The notes under the pieces: model-generated
Database searches by the model: none
Told to the model about the DNA's origin: nothing
What the model saw: the letters and a program-made list of their open reading frames with translations, nothing else
Made by a program: the position numbers and the translations under genes
Shown: positions 1 through 11,692 of the stretch, piece by piece
Layout of the letters: each line of letters begins with the position of its first letter
Position numbering within the stretch: the first letter of the stretch is position 1
DNA from: Amoebophrya sp. AT5.2
Lineage: Eukaryota; Sar; Dinophyceae; Syndiniales; Amoebophryaceae
NCBI GenBank assembly: GCA_005223375.1
Contig: RXOD01004069.1
Coordinates: forward strand, 1-29,825
Direction of reading: 5' to 3'
Length of the DNA: 29,825 bases

Positions 1-149
1 GATTTTAACAGTTTGCAGGGGGTTGCAGAGCTGTCGGCGCCATCCCTTCTGCCGACCGCGGATAGCCGCTTTTCTGCTCCTACTGGCTGCCGAAGGGGAC
101 CCCGAAAAGCCGCCCAAAAAAATCACTTACCACTTTACTCACTTACCAG

Positions 150-1898
150 CTGGTCCCACCATAAACCTGGTCGGCGCCTTCTTCGGCGCGGTGCCGGTCC
201 AGGTTGGGCTCTCAAGGATGGCCATCGGGTACGACGCGGGCGTGCAGTCGGTGTGGGGCGGCAACGTCATCGTGGCGGTGGTGGTGGTGATCCTGTCGCT
301 CTTCCTCACGCCCATGTTCCACTACGTCCCGCAGAGTACACTGGCGGCGATCATCATATCGGGGGCGAGCTCGCTCTTCGACTTCAACATCGTGCGCTAC
401 CTGTACAACATGGAGGAAACGCTGCGGAAAAAGCGCGGCTTCTGGATCCACATGTGCGGCCTGGTCGGCACGCTGCTCGTGGGCGTCGCGCAGGGTATCC
501 TGATCCCCGGGTTCCTCTCGGTGTTTTTGCTAATCAAGGACGCAACGAAGCTGCGGGTGCGGGAACTGGGGAGACTACCGAAGACAAAAAACTGGCGGAC
601 AAAGGACACGTGGAAAACAGCGAAGTCGGTGCCGGACATACTGGTGCTGCGACTGGAAGGAAATCTAACCTTCTCGAACGCAGACACGCTGTTCGACGAA
701 ATCACCAAGTTCGTTGGTATTTTTCGTCATGCTTCAACCCTAGTACTACAAACGTACTCTCTTACCTTCTTTACTCACCTACAGCACGAATGCGAAACAA
801 ATGACAGGAGAACACGGTGGTCTCGACGGCGAGAAGATCAAGGCCCTCGTTCTCGACATGAACAACGTGGCGCTGTGCGACTTTTCAGCTATTGCCGTTC
901 TCGAGGACCTTGCCGCGGCGTGGCGCAGGAAGAAGAAGTTTCTGATCATCACGGCGGCGAGGGACAACCTCAGGATGAAATTCGAGCGGCTTCTCATGCC
1001 CCTGATTCCTAACCCGTCGCTTCTCTTGAACGTCGACGACGGCGTCACCCTGGCCAGCTATCTCGTGTCGGGCGAGGCAGAAGTGAAGGGCAAAATCAAA
1101 AGGGCAAAAGAGCCCCGACGGGCGTCGCTAGACTCCAGTGGAGGGGGAATGACGCCGGGGGGCGTGGTAGCAGGGATGAAGAAAAGAGTAAGCGACGCAA
1201 GCGACGGAAGTAGGGGGAGCGCCGCAGTACTTTCTTTCATTTATTGGCTTGTGATTACGAACATCAATGACTGAACAAGATCGATGACCTCTTTTTTCGT
1301 ATCTAGGTACTGGTGCTGGGTCTTCAGGACGAGGAACGTGTCCTTGTACATCTGACGACTGTCTACTGAGGTGTAGGATGATTTTTTTCATTTTCATGTC
1401 CATTTCACACAGCTTCCTCCTTCGTTGCGTAGTTTCATGTGGGCGAAGTTCAATTCCGACGAATTGGACGAGATGCATTCGAAGCTCCAAGATCGGTATA
1501 TCGACATGAGGGACGACGACGAGGAGCTTCACGGAGGAGCACGAATTCAACGCAGGGGCTCGATGGAGTCGCAGGGCTCCGCAGCCTCCCCAGCTGCGGC
1601 CAGGGCGAGGTGGCAGCAAATGGGCGCGATGTTTCAATCAAGAAAATCGAATGCGACCGCCAGTGTCCGCCTCCGCGGCCCGGAGGCCTTCTCCGACGTA
1701 GCCGCCAAAGAATACAACACTGAAATCGCGGACACCGCCAGTTATAAGGTCTACTCGATAGCAGACAGTGGCCCAGGCGGGGAAGGAGATCAGGGAGCAG
1801 CCCAAAGAGAGGGAACAGAAGCGCCTTTCTGGAGACCGACCACGGCCGCCCCCGCCGGTGGGGGGGTCAATAATACGAAGGAAGCCGGCGACGACTAG
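150..1898 (+). CDS. SulP/SLC26-type anion transporter with C-terminal STAS domain (5' end missing)
   Basis: This is the C-terminal part of a membrane anion (sulfate/bicarbonate-type) transporter. Proposed exons are about 150-716, 808-1226, 1307-1345 and 1413-1898, joined by GT-AG introns of 91, 80 and 67 nt whose phases all agree. The first exon carries the SulP signature: NLVGAFFGAVP followed by an SRMA motif, then hydrophobic spans (VIVAVVVVILSLFL, TLAAIIISGASSLF, LVGTLLVGVAQGILI). A STAS domain follows, beginning near ILVLRLEGNLTFSNA, interrupted by the 717-807 intron, and continuing with KIKALVLDMNNVALCDFSAIAVLEDL; STAS domains are typical cytoplasmic tails of this family. Past the STAS the protein is polar, Ser/Gly/Asp-rich and ends at TAG 1896-1898. 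Upstream of about 150 the frame stays open, but I could not align it to the family, so the 5' exon limits are unresolved and most membrane spans lie outside the window. The substrate cannot be told. The 39-nt third exon is the least certain join. Confidence 0.83.
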
Positions 1899-3385
1899 CA
1901 CTAGGTACTTACACTTACACTTAGGAGGAAAATTAGTAAAAAGAAAAACGCGCGTCACTGTGATGATGTGTGTGTCAGCCAACAAAACGTAAAAAAAAAG
2001 TGAAAAAGTAAGGCGTGCGTGGCTGACGAGATTTCAGATTTCCTCCCCACTGCAGCTTCGCCTCTTCCAAATAAATTTAAAAGAGGGCGTGCCCGACGTG
2101 GTCGTGGCTGGACGATGTGCACAATAAGAATACGTCTTCGTCTACATTCATCATCTTTGAAAACTTCTACACACTCGCACTCGCAGTACTTCTTCTAGTA
2201 GTACTCGACTCGTACACGTACTATAATTAGTACCCGCTCAGTTTGAGTTTGAGGTTGAGCTAAAGGATCCGGACAGAGGTCTTCAATGCTTGCGCTCATT
2301 TTCTTTCTTGGGAGCAAGCAAAGAAAGTCCAACTCAAGGCGAAACAGATTCGATCACGGCATGTTCACAGTGGCCGCGTTGCTGCGGCTCATCGATGACG
2401 CAAGTTGTTCATCTTTTTCCTCTTTGTGCTTTGGTCGTGGTTTCGTTGTGGTGGTGCGGTGTCGTCTTCCGCATCAAAAATTTCGCACACAAGACTTCGC
2501 GAGGGGTGCGTGTCGCAGCTTTTTCTTCGAAGGAAGAGAATCAAGAGTGATCCAGGAGTGTGTGGTCGAGAGAGAAATGCGAGCGTCGAGCGGCAGCGAT
2601 CGCGTCATCGTTATCTTGGTCCTCGCTTACGCGTACTATGCGAAACACCTTGAATTTGAAAGTGCTAGGGAAAACGAGAACGTGCGTCGAGGTCGAGCTC
2701 GAAGAGTTTCGTCATTCGTTCAGCTTAGGCTTACATTTTACGCTACAACTTACACATAGATTGATTGTACACATCCATCGGAAACGCAAACGGCCTCCTC
2801 TTGCTGTGTTTTCCCTGCTTTCGAACCTGTTTGTATTCTTTCCAGGGAACGCCAGAAAAAATTGGCTGCACCGCGTGGACACAACCAGCAAGACGAACAA
2901 GACGAACAAAGGCAAACCACTGATCAAGAAGTTCAAACAAAAACCGCGGCGGAGACGGAAATACCTGGTCGTGCTTTGTTCGTCATAAACAAAGGTTGTA
3001 GGCGCGACGACTACGACGACCACGCATAGACGCAGATACTCGTGAACTTCTGCATCAAAAAGAAGGAGGCTGGGCTTGACGACTGCATTACCTTCACCAG
3101 TGGAAGTAGATCTGAGTCCAAATAAACCAGATCAACCGCCGACGAAAATCGCCTACCGTCACCACGGACTGTCCAGCACAAAGCAGGCAAAGGCAATCTA
3201 TCAGGAGCGCAGCGAAATAAATTCAAATTTCTCCTCAAGAAGAAGCAGACGCATTTCTGTTGCAGTACCAGTGCGTGGGCTAATTCTAAGCGCAGGAGGC
3301 TTCATCGGTGGCGGCGCACACTGGCGCGTTGTGGTTCACGATTCAATTCAGCAGAAGTTGTGTGGCTTCAAGGACGAAGTTTAAA
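1899..3385. other. Spacer between SulP and MORN genes
   Basis: About 1.5 kb with no convincing gene. Several open frames of 60-157 codons occur between 2286 and 3384, but they overlap one another, read like translated non-coding sequence, and match no family I know. The last stretch before the MORN start has a CAG at about 3352-3354, which could serve as the trans-splice acceptor for that gene. No RNA gene or repeat was seen. Confidence 0.5.
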
Positions 3386-5531
3386 ATGGAGCACAGCAGT
3401 CACGCGACCTCAACGCGTTCGCACCATGCGAGCAGCCCCAGTAGCACAAAGAAAAGAACGCAGCTTCAATTCGACATGAGTCTGAAGCAGGGCGACCATT
3501 CAACCGTGTTTTGGGGCGAAGGCGAAAACTACAAGGGCGAGTGGCTCCATGACAGAAAACACGGCTACGGGGTGCAGACCTACAAAAGTGGTACTTCTAC
3601 GTGCAACATGTTGTACAGATCGGGCATCGCCATCGGTCATCGGAGACCGTGGCGGGGGTGACCGAGGCTTCTAGAAAGCCATCGATTTGGATTTTTCAGT
3701 TTCAGTATCAATCAGGAGCTACAGGAGCTTCATTCTGCTTCATCCTGCGATATATAGAATTAGGGTTACGAGATGCCTTGAGTTATACACTCGTTCTCAT
3801 TTTTTCTGCCCAAATAAGCAAGCCGTAGCCGTTACAAAAATAATGAACTCCCTGTCCCCCTCCCACTCCCACAGGTGACAGCAAATACGAGGGGCAGTTC
3901 GTGCACAATAAACGACAAGGGGAAGGGGTCCTGTGGTTGGCGGAGAACAAGTCCAAAACAAAGATGAGAAAAGAATACATCGGGAAATGGAAAAACGACC
4001 AAAGGCACGGCACAGGTACGACAAAGGCTAAAGCTAAACCACCATGCAAGGACTTCCTTGTACGACTTGTACGGACTCGGCGTTGGCCGAGAACCGCTCC
4101 ACATTCATTCTGCTTCGCAAAAACGCTGACCTTTTCCACACCATCAGGTACCGCTTTCTACCCACACGGTGAGTGCTACACGGGTGATTGGCAGAACGGA
4201 AAAAGACATGGGGAGGGCCAGATGAAATACAAGGATGGAGGCATCTACGTTGGCCAGTGGTACGACGACGTGCGAACAGGATATGGTATTTCTATTTTTA
4301 CGTTGTTTGTGACCAACATGAGTGATTCAATGAATCCTGGATGTTGATCCACCTGGGTCTACTTCAGCTACCAACTACATCTACACCTACCACCAGGTCA
4401 CCTGACGAAGGCCAACGGCGACGTTTACGAGGGCTACTGGGTCGCAAACGGGCGAGAAGGTGGGGGGTCGTACTTTTACAAATCGACGGGCAAGGTCTTC
4501 GTAGGCGAGTGGGCCGCGGACCAGCCAATCGCAGGTCTCTTCCAGCAGGCAATCAAGAATCCGGCAGAGTCTGGTACAAAGAAATGTGCGAGCGTAGTTT
4601 CCTTATTTGTTATTTCAGACTACAATTTCTTACGTTCGTTCCTCGGCGCGAAGACGTCGAAGTCGCTGCACGAGCTAGCACCAACACCACGAGGGATTGT
4701 GACGTTGCTGCCAAATCTTTTAAAGTAAAAAAAAAAGAATCAGGAGCACCTGCACCCTTGATCGCTCGCATCGAAGATGAGGCATCGGATCCAGCCAACA
4801 AAAAAATAATATGTTTGATTCCTCAGGCCAGCTTCCTGTGACGACGGTGGTTCCTCCTCTGCAGCTGGAGGACGGCGAGGATGTATTGAACGCCGCGCTC
4901 GCGAACGTGCGCAGCTCTCGGCTACTCTTCCGCGCCGTGCACACGCCGCTCGAGAAACTGTACACCGCGGAGGACCTCGCGAACCTGAAGAACGTGTACG
5001 AAAAGGGCGACATCGCTAACTTGCACACGGTGCTCACATCTGAGCTGGAAATCCGGGTTGGCAAGACCAAGCTGGACGGGCTTGTGGGAGACTTCTTCGC
5101 CTATAAAGCGGCGGGGGGCATCTCCCCGAGCGGCATCGGGCTGGCGGCGGGAGCGCCCGAAGAAGCCATCGCGATCGACTTCGAAGCATTCGCAAAAATC
5201 GTCGCGATACTGCTGGACGAAGAAGTACCTCTTGTTTCCTCGATGTGGCGCTTCCGATTCAGCCATATTAATACGCGCAGGTGTAGTTGATAAAATGTAA
5301 ATGGATTTTCAATACCTGAAGTTAAAACATACGAACCTGTTCGTTGATCCAATGTATGAATACACAAACAGAGCCGCAAGCCGTAAAGTGGGCGGATCGA
5401 CGCCTCTGGGCTGCTTGCCTCTGATATCGTTCCCCCCAACATTCCGGCGCGAGGACTTCTTGATCGATCCAATCCAGCGGAATTCGCCCAACTTCATCTC
5501 GCAGTTGGTGAAGGTGAAGGTGAACGAATGA
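3386..5531 (+). CDS. MORN-repeat protein, six exons
   Basis: MORN repeats (pattern YxGxWxxGxxHGxGxxxY) act as membrane-lipid or protein-scaffold modules; in alveolates they occur in cytoskeletal and flagellar proteins. Proposed exons are 3386-3590, 3875-4015, 4148-4285, 4397-4573, 4827-5280 and 5372-5531 (424 residues). The first four junctions fall inside MORN repeats and restore them exactly, which is strong support. About seven repeats can be read, beginning with YKGEW, YEGQF, YIGKW, YTGDW, YVGQW, YEGYW and FVGEW. The N-terminus before them is short and Ser/His/Thr-rich. After the repeats comes about 150 residues of helical, acidic sequence (TPLEKLYTAEDLANLKNVYEKGD and IDFEAFAKIVAILLDEE) resembling an EF-hand-like helical pair, without a clear calcium loop. 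The last intron is ambiguous: donor 5225 with acceptor 5280 gives an immediate stop, donor 5225 with acceptor 5321 gives 422 residues, and donor 5281 with acceptor 5371 gives 424. ATG 3386 is the first start after stops in frame upstream of the repeats' exon. The exact cellular role is unknown. Confidence 0.88.
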
Positions 5532-5898
5532 TGTCTATTCCATTCCTTTGTTTTCCTTTTGCAGTAACTAATCTGCTCAAAGAAAAGCGCATTATTCAGG
5601 GACACGACAGGGCTACTCTTGTCCTACAGAATCGCATTGGTTTTGGCACGTGAGTCGGGTTGATTGGCTTCTCCGACGGAACACCAAGTTCTTGTTGACG
5701 CTGTACAAAGAACATCACCAAGACCAAGATTGACAAGCGCTTGTAGTTGTACCAAAACAAACCCAAACGCGTTGAAGAAGCTGGAACAAAATAACAATGA
5801 GAACAATCGCTTCGAAATAACAAAGATGTGGCCCGCCGTTGCCGTTGGTACTCGAAAAAGAAGAGGATTCGTGAGATGAACGGGTGTGTGTGTGTGTG

Positions 5899-5936
<38 letters not shown>

Positions 5937-6247
5937 AGGCGTGCAGCTTCGAAGCGCTCCACCTTCTCGTGTTGGACTCCAGGACTAAACTACAGTTTAC
6001 AAAAGCTGCACGAATGAACGGTAGAGGGACATCAGCATCGAAACTCAATTTTTCAAAATGATTCGTAAAAAGTGAGCACATTGGATTCGACTTGTCTGTG
6101 TGGCACTGTTGGAGCATCCCATTGGACTGGATCACCAATCAAATTTTTTTGGACTTGAAGTTGAACCTTCAGAAGCAGCTTGCTACATCAACATCACGAC
6201 GAAGACGATCAGAACATTCGAGAAACAAGCATCAGTCGGAGAACAAA
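5532..6247. other. Spacer with GT microsatellite
   Basis: Non-coding spacer between the MORN gene and the small membrane-protein gene. Apart from the dinucleotide repeat listed separately I see nothing in it. Open frames across the GT tract only encode Val/Cys or Thr/His runs and are artefacts of the repeat. Confidence 0.5.
5884..5935. repeat. (GT)n microsatellite, interrupted once
   Basis: A run of eight GT units from 5884, one C at 5900, then a further 35 nt of GT to 5935. It lies in the spacer and has no coding role. Length variation between strains is expected. Confidence 0.97.
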
Positions 6248-6993
6248 ATGCCGCAGCAGCATCAGCGAGTCGTCCAGCCGCGACAACAGAAAACGACCTC
6301 CACCGCCGGCACCACCGCGCAGGTGGCAGTTGAGAAGGTCGTGGAGCACGTCGCGAACAAGCTCGACACCGCGGAGCCGGACGGCGGCGTGCTTGGCTCG
6401 TACGGGCCCAGTGCAACCTCCGCCACGGCACCTCCTGCCGCCTCCAGTCAAAAGGGGACGCCCTTCATCCCGTCGTTTATCGAAGACGTGAAATCGGGCG
6501 CGATTTTCGGCCCGGACCGCCTGCTCGACCTGTTCATTGTGCTGGTGTTCTTCGTGCTGCTAGTGCACACCTGGTTCCAGTACACAGCGACGCAACAGGT
6601 CAAAAACCGCCGCAAAAAAATCGCGGAAACGGCAGACGCGGCGTTCCCGTACTTCCTTTCATTCAAGAACAAATGTATTGATTGACTGATTGATTCGAAA
6701 AATTTTCCATTCGAATCGAATCAATAAACACAGGTTCTGGAAGGTGGTCGGCCTGGTGGCGACGTCGGCCGTTCTGTACGAGTATCACGGCTGCTTCTCG
6801 TGCTTCGTCAGAGCGCACTTCGGTACTAACAAACTCACTCAAACTGAAACTCTCGTTTCTTGCTCCTTTATTCTTCACTCAATTTGAATTTCGATTTTCA
6901 CCACCAGATACGGCGTACGTCCTCGCAAAGCCGGCATTCGAGATCGCCACGACCCAGATCGAGGGTTGGCTTGCGGCGGCCGGCATCGTGTGA
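6248..6993 (+). CDS. Small integral membrane protein, three exons, unknown function
   Basis: Proposed exons are 6248-6648, 6734-6822 and 6908-6993 (191 residues), with GT-AG introns of 85 nt each and matching phases (2 and 1). ATG 6248 follows AACAAA and opens a Gln/Thr/Ala-rich, probably disordered stretch of about 70 residues. A strong hydrophobic segment follows at residues 92-113 (LLDLFIVLVFFVLLVHTWF), then a basic patch (KNRRKK). The second exon encodes another hydrophobic stretch (VVGLVATSAVLYEY) with two nearby cysteines (GCFSC). The third gives a short amphipathic tail ending in AAAGIV. Two membrane passes are likely. Reading straight through the first intron would end the protein at a TGA near 6683, after the sequence SFKNKCID; the spliced model is preferred because the two downstream exons stay open, coding-like and in phase. 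I recognise no family. Confidence 0.68.
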
Positions 6994-8229
6994 TGGAAGT
7001 ACTTTTACTTTCCTCACAACGACCGAATGCTGATGCCTGGTCGACCGGGACTCCATCGAGGAGATGAAGTTGTTGTACGAAAGGTGGCCTCAGCGACAGC
7101 GTCGCCACATCCATCTGGCCGTCGAGATCCTCCGGCCACACGGATGGAGGTCGTAGCGATACCCGAACCCGAGCACGTCGAGAGATCCACCAACTGGAAC
7201 TGCCATGAATTGTTGTGATTGTGAATCCTTAGGCTTAGTCCCTTTAATTATTGTTGCTGTTGCTTTCCCCCCTGTAGCTGTACGTAAAACTACCACAAAA
7301 GCTAAAGTTTATGAAGGGCCTGCTCAGCGCGATTCATTGCATGTCCCGGAGGTCAGCACTGCGACCGCAGTACTGCTGCGGATGCGGTCACAAAGTCGAT
7401 TCAACCCTTCCGTCGTACCAGTCCTTGTTGCAGTCACAACTGAGTTGGATTTTATTGGAACTGAAAACAAAACCAGCAATCAATCTCGAACAGGAACAGC
7501 AAAGTAGAGAGAGACCTTGACCCCGATCCGGCGAAAACTACACTATGATTGAAAATGATCAGGAAATGATTCACCGACGTTCTTGTCGCAGTCGCTGCAA
7601 AGAAAACACGCCGACGTGGGCGGCATCGTCGGCGCGCAGCGGTTGCATGGCCACGGAGCCAGATCCGTAGCACGTGGAGCCTGATGAATCTGGGACTGAG
7701 TCCGTCACTTAGAAACTTTCTCCTTCCCTATCCCCCAAGAAGACTGCTAGTGCTGTAGAACAGTCTCAGTCCAACGAAAGAGTGAGCGTGAGCGAAGATG
7801 GATGCCAGCACACATGGACCTGAGGACGAGGATGAGCATGAGACAGGCACGCATAGAACTACGATGTTGGAAGCGACGTGGGGATGTGCATCGCAGCAGT
7901 AGCTGAATTTCGTGTCAGAGCTTGAGCTTCCCTGCGAGTCCGGAGTGAAATGGTGCTGGTAGATGAATATGAAAGAAATGTTGAAACTAGAAAATCGAAG
8001 GTTTCTTTGTGCTTGCGTAGTTAGCTCAGGAGTAGGTTTAGTACCTATATATAAATATTAACGAAATACATACTGAAGATGATCAGCTGTGCTGCAGCTA
8101 TTGTCGATAAAGTCTTCGCTATCGCTCCCCTTAGACTTTAGTGCTTCTTCGCAGGAGCCTGCGCTCAAAAAGGCCAGACAAACACAAATTTTAATTGGCG
8201 CGAGACGAGCCGAAAAGGATCAATAGAGA
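6994..8229. other. Spacer, no supported gene
   Basis: About 1.2 kb. Open frames of 60-100 codons at 7027-7520 on both strands overlap, lack recognisable motifs, and are not bounded by plausible starts and splice sites. From about 7680 to 8220 stop codons are frequent in all frames. I see no RNA gene here; a GGAC/GTCC mini-hairpin near 7692-7702 is too short to mean anything. Confidence 0.45.
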
Positions 8230-11200
8230 ATGACGCCAGCACTTTCACTTGTCACGGACGCGAAACAAGGCGAAGCCGAAGTTGGAGATGGAGAAGAACA
8301 AGAACGCAAGGGAAGTCCGGCCGGCGATTTGGAAGTTCCCACTTCTGGCGAGGCCCGCCTGCACGTGCAGCCTGCCAGCGTTCCGGAGCATCTGGAGAAT
8401 TGTTCGGATTCAAGCTACGCTGACTACGAAATCGAGCCCGTCAGTACCAGTAGCAGTTCGTGTTCGAGAGGGTCGGACCCAGCAGGGGAGTGGTCAGGCT
8501 CTGATGTACTTCATGGCCGCTCGTCGAAAACAAACAAAGGCCAGCAAGAGGATGGGGTGATCGTGATTGTGATTCTGATAGATTTCGTTTTGCTTCTATC
8601 GTTCCTTCGTTCCTTAACGTTCAGTTCACGTAGAATCTCGTATCGTTCTCCACCAGGTTGTGGGTGATGTCTGTAGCTTGATATTTTGCCCCTCAGGTCC
8701 GCGGCAGTCGGATGGGCCTCGGGGTGGAGGACTCCCAGCTGCAGCAGCCCGTTTCAATCAGTCAGCGCCCGACCTACCCGCGCCCGACGCAGACCCTCCA
8801 CGACGACCCTGCCATGCGGAAGCGCGCTGGCTCCGGGTCATCTCTCTCTCATCTGCACAACAAGAAAAAGAATCTGAATTCGAATGTCTTCCCGGCACCA
8901 GCCGGACCGCCAGCGGGAGCGGTACTAGAAGGTGCGAGTGGACGCGGAGCAAGCAAGAGGATGACTTGGCCAGCAGAGGATGCAGCCGTAAGACGGGGTG
9001 GAGTGGAAGGACAACATCCACAGCCGCAACCGGCGGAAGCGGCGTCAAACTCAAAGACAAAGTCACTTTCGTTCTCCTCGACATCCTCGACGGCTCTGCT
9101 CGCCGGCAAGCGTTGCAGTGGTACGAACTTTGTTTCCAGAAGCACCGCCGCATCTGCGAGCTCCCTAACTACTTCTGCAGCTGAAGCTGGAGCTTCGTCA
9201 ACAAGAACAGCTTCCGGAGTCCGTAGCCAACACCTTGCCAGCACGAGCTCCGTCGTGGCGGACCGGCACCAGCAATCGATGCCCCGGATTTCGGAGCGAC
9301 ATGAAGAATTGTTGGTGGACGTAGAGCCAGAGCAGGGCCTGCAAGCACTAGCACGCGGGGGCGAACAAGATGAAGAAGTAGAAGAACAAGAAAATAAAGA
9401 AGCAGGTCGCGCGTGGTCCACCTCCAAGTCTGTGTCGTCTCCGGAGGTGGAGGGTGAGCTGCGGGGGCGGTTGAGCCACTTGCGACAATCCGAGTGCAGC
9501 TACGCGGCGGACGAGGACCAGAACGTAGTTGACGTGCCCGTTCTCATCGTTGCGACTCGTGCTGGACGAGACTCGTCAGAGCCAGTAGAAAAAGCGAAAG
9601 ACTCCCCGCCGTCCTCGTGCGCGTCGGCGTCCACCCCCGCATTACAAGGTGAAGATCGACCTTTGTCCACAGCGTCCTCTAGAGGAGGAGGAGAGCGAGA
9701 ACGACCTGAAACCAAAGAACCTCCCTCCCCGTGCGGCGAGAGCGCGCGCGACGCCCCCGACGAGGCTACACCTACTTTGCACGACGTGCTGAACCGTGCC
9801 CGGCAGTCCAGTGCGGTCGCGCGCCGCGAGCGCGATTGTTTTTATCGTGCGACGAAGACGCTTTCGCCCGGCCAGGAGTACGTCCGGCTCCTGGAGCAGA
9901 AAATCGCATTGGCGAGTCGCGAGCCTGAGATCCCGGAATTCGATTTAGAGGGTTTCGTGTCCACGTTTCAGACACGTCAGGGGGGAGAACAAGTAGATGT
10001 CTCGTTGTCTACTGCTGGTGCAGCGACGAGTGTGCTTGAAGAACCTCCTCAGGAGTCGGGCGACCGCATTCGGGCTCTGAAACAGACACGGTACTTCTCG
10101 CTTAGTGGGAGCCTGCTTTTCGAGGATTGCAGCCGCGCGGAAGTCTTGGCGTCGGCACCGGCCGGCGGAGGTACTTCTAGTACACGAGGACGCAGCGCAC
10201 GCGGATGCGGTATCATGGGACCGGGGGGCGGGGGAAGTAAAGGAAAACGATGCAGGTTCGAGGATCAAGAACGACGAGAATCAGTGGCTTTTTACAACGC
10301 GTCGTGCCTAAGTTTTGAAGACCGAGGAGATTTGCCCACATCAGCACATAAAGCGGATAAAAATCCGGATTGCGGCAGCGCGCCGCGGCAGATGGAAGTC
10401 GAATGCGTGGCGCAGCTTCTTGATGGACCTGATGAATCCTCGAAGAAGATGATTGCCGGATCGCGATCATCTGCGCCGAGGGGCCAAACGAAAACCTTCG
10501 CCGCGCCGAGAAAAACACCCTGGCCAGGTGGGTTGAGCGACGAAAGTCTAGCTCGTCTAACACGACACCCCAACATCATCGGCGATGTATATGGCGGCCT
10601 CCCAGCGGCACATCAAGGCGGGGAGAAATATGAAGATGAGCGACACGCCCCACAAAGTAACACTGACCACGAGCGGCGCAGCACGCAGCTGTCGCAGCGC
10701 GTCGAAGCGGCAGCAACCATTCAGATTAAGCCTGTTCGTGCTCCGGCCAACTCGCCCGCGACGTCGGCGACGATGAGCGACCGCGAATGTCATGTAGTTC
10801 CTTCCCCTTCGTCCTCCTGCACCCATCGAGCTGAAGGTCCAGACTGTTCCACCCGCGAAGCCGCGTTACTGAGGCAAAGGAGTTGCAGGATAAGTGGAGG
10901 CGCAACTGACGCGAAAAAGATGATAGTGGAGAATCTACTCGACTTGCAGGACTATTCAATGAGTAAAAGCTCGAGAACGTCCAGCGCCTCAGAGGGCCCC
11001 GGTTCCGCTGCCTTCCCGCCGTCGCGGTCGCCTCCTGGCATCCTCGCACAAGATATGGAATTGCAGCAACGCCGGCCGACCAGAGGAGTAACAACTCGAG
11101 GGCCGCCGTGTCATCCGGACAAGCCTTCTATTTGGGCGCCGGACGGCGATGGCGTAGCCCGGTTGGGAGATGTTGAAGTAGATGCCGACGCCGGTTTTTT

Positions 11201-11492
11201 CACGGGCGGGGGAGAGAATGAAAATCAGATGTCCTCACCGCCGTCAGAACCAGGGTTCAAAAGGAAACTCTCCGCGGCGAAGGAGTTATGCGGAGGACTC
11301 CCTCAAAATGAGCGTCCTCCTGTGGCCCTGGCCGCCGCGGAAGGAAAGAATAGCAAGCGGCACCGGAACCGGAACCGGATCCATTACCACTACCACCACG
11401 ACTCGACGTCTACAGTGAGCGCAAAACGCGCTGTGACTGAGGACCACGACGACGGTGCTAGAGTGACCTACCATCACCATATTGTCGTTTGA
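8230..11492 (+). CDS. Large low-complexity protein, two exons, unknown function
   Basis: Proposed exons are 8230-8556 and 8697-11492, joined by a 140-nt phase-0 GT-AG intron, giving 1040 residues. The 2.8-kb second exon is open throughout, which cannot be chance. Most of the protein is Ser, Gly, Glu, Arg and Ala rich and probably disordered: serine runs, acidic runs (DEEVEEQENKE), and a His-rich C-terminus (HYHYHHD, YHHHIVV). One stretch at about residues 466-535 looks structured: it starts TLHDVLNRARQSSAVARRER, continues with SPGQEYVRLLEQKIALASRE, and ends in an acidic/hydrophobic stretch (EFDLEGFVSTF). A second, smaller conserved-looking block reads RLTRHPNIIGDVYGGLP. There is no signal peptide or membrane span. 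Such length and composition suit a scaffold or regulatory protein, but no function can be assigned. The intron limits are less certain than the second exon, because an alternative acceptor (CACCAG near 8651-8656) lies nearby. Confidence 0.7.
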
Positions 11493-11670
11493 AACTACTC
11501 GCAATTATCCCGACAGAGGGAGCAGCCAGCGCCGCTGGCTGATCGCGACACCTAAACCTATGCGAATCGAAATCGATCTCGATGATAGTCTGCTTCGAAA
11601 CAAGAATCTGAAATTTTGAACTTCAACTTTTTGCTTTTCTTTTCCGGGGCCATCGAATGATATAAATATA

Positions 11671-11692
11671 TCCGTAGCCATTTTGGCTCAAG
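11671..11692 (+). other. Full-length dinoflagellate spliced-leader (DinoSL) sequence embedded in the genome
   Basis: All 22 positions match the known dinoflagellate spliced leader, including the ambiguous first base (T here). It starts TCCGTAGCC and ends GGCTCAAG. A chance exact match in 30 kb is negligible. The leader is normally trans-spliced from a short SL RNA to the 5' end of nuclear mRNAs. Here the sequence is followed by GC and a C-rich stretch rather than the GT donor expected in an SL RNA gene, and I see no SL-RNA-like hairpin or Sm-type tract downstream. The better explanation is a relict left when a trans-spliced mRNA was reverse-transcribed and reinserted, a process described in dinoflagellates. 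An SL RNA gene with a GC donor is the alternative. An AT-rich TATAAATATA immediately precedes it. Confidence 0.95.

Noticed and set aside
2286..2988. Overlapping forward open frames of 80-157 codons
   Set aside because: Several frames are open at once, none has a recognisable domain, and residue use looks like translated non-coding DNA.
9220..9229. Partial spliced-leader match (TCCGTAGCCA)
   Set aside because: Only ten bases, inside a coding exon, with no continuation into the leader's 3' half.
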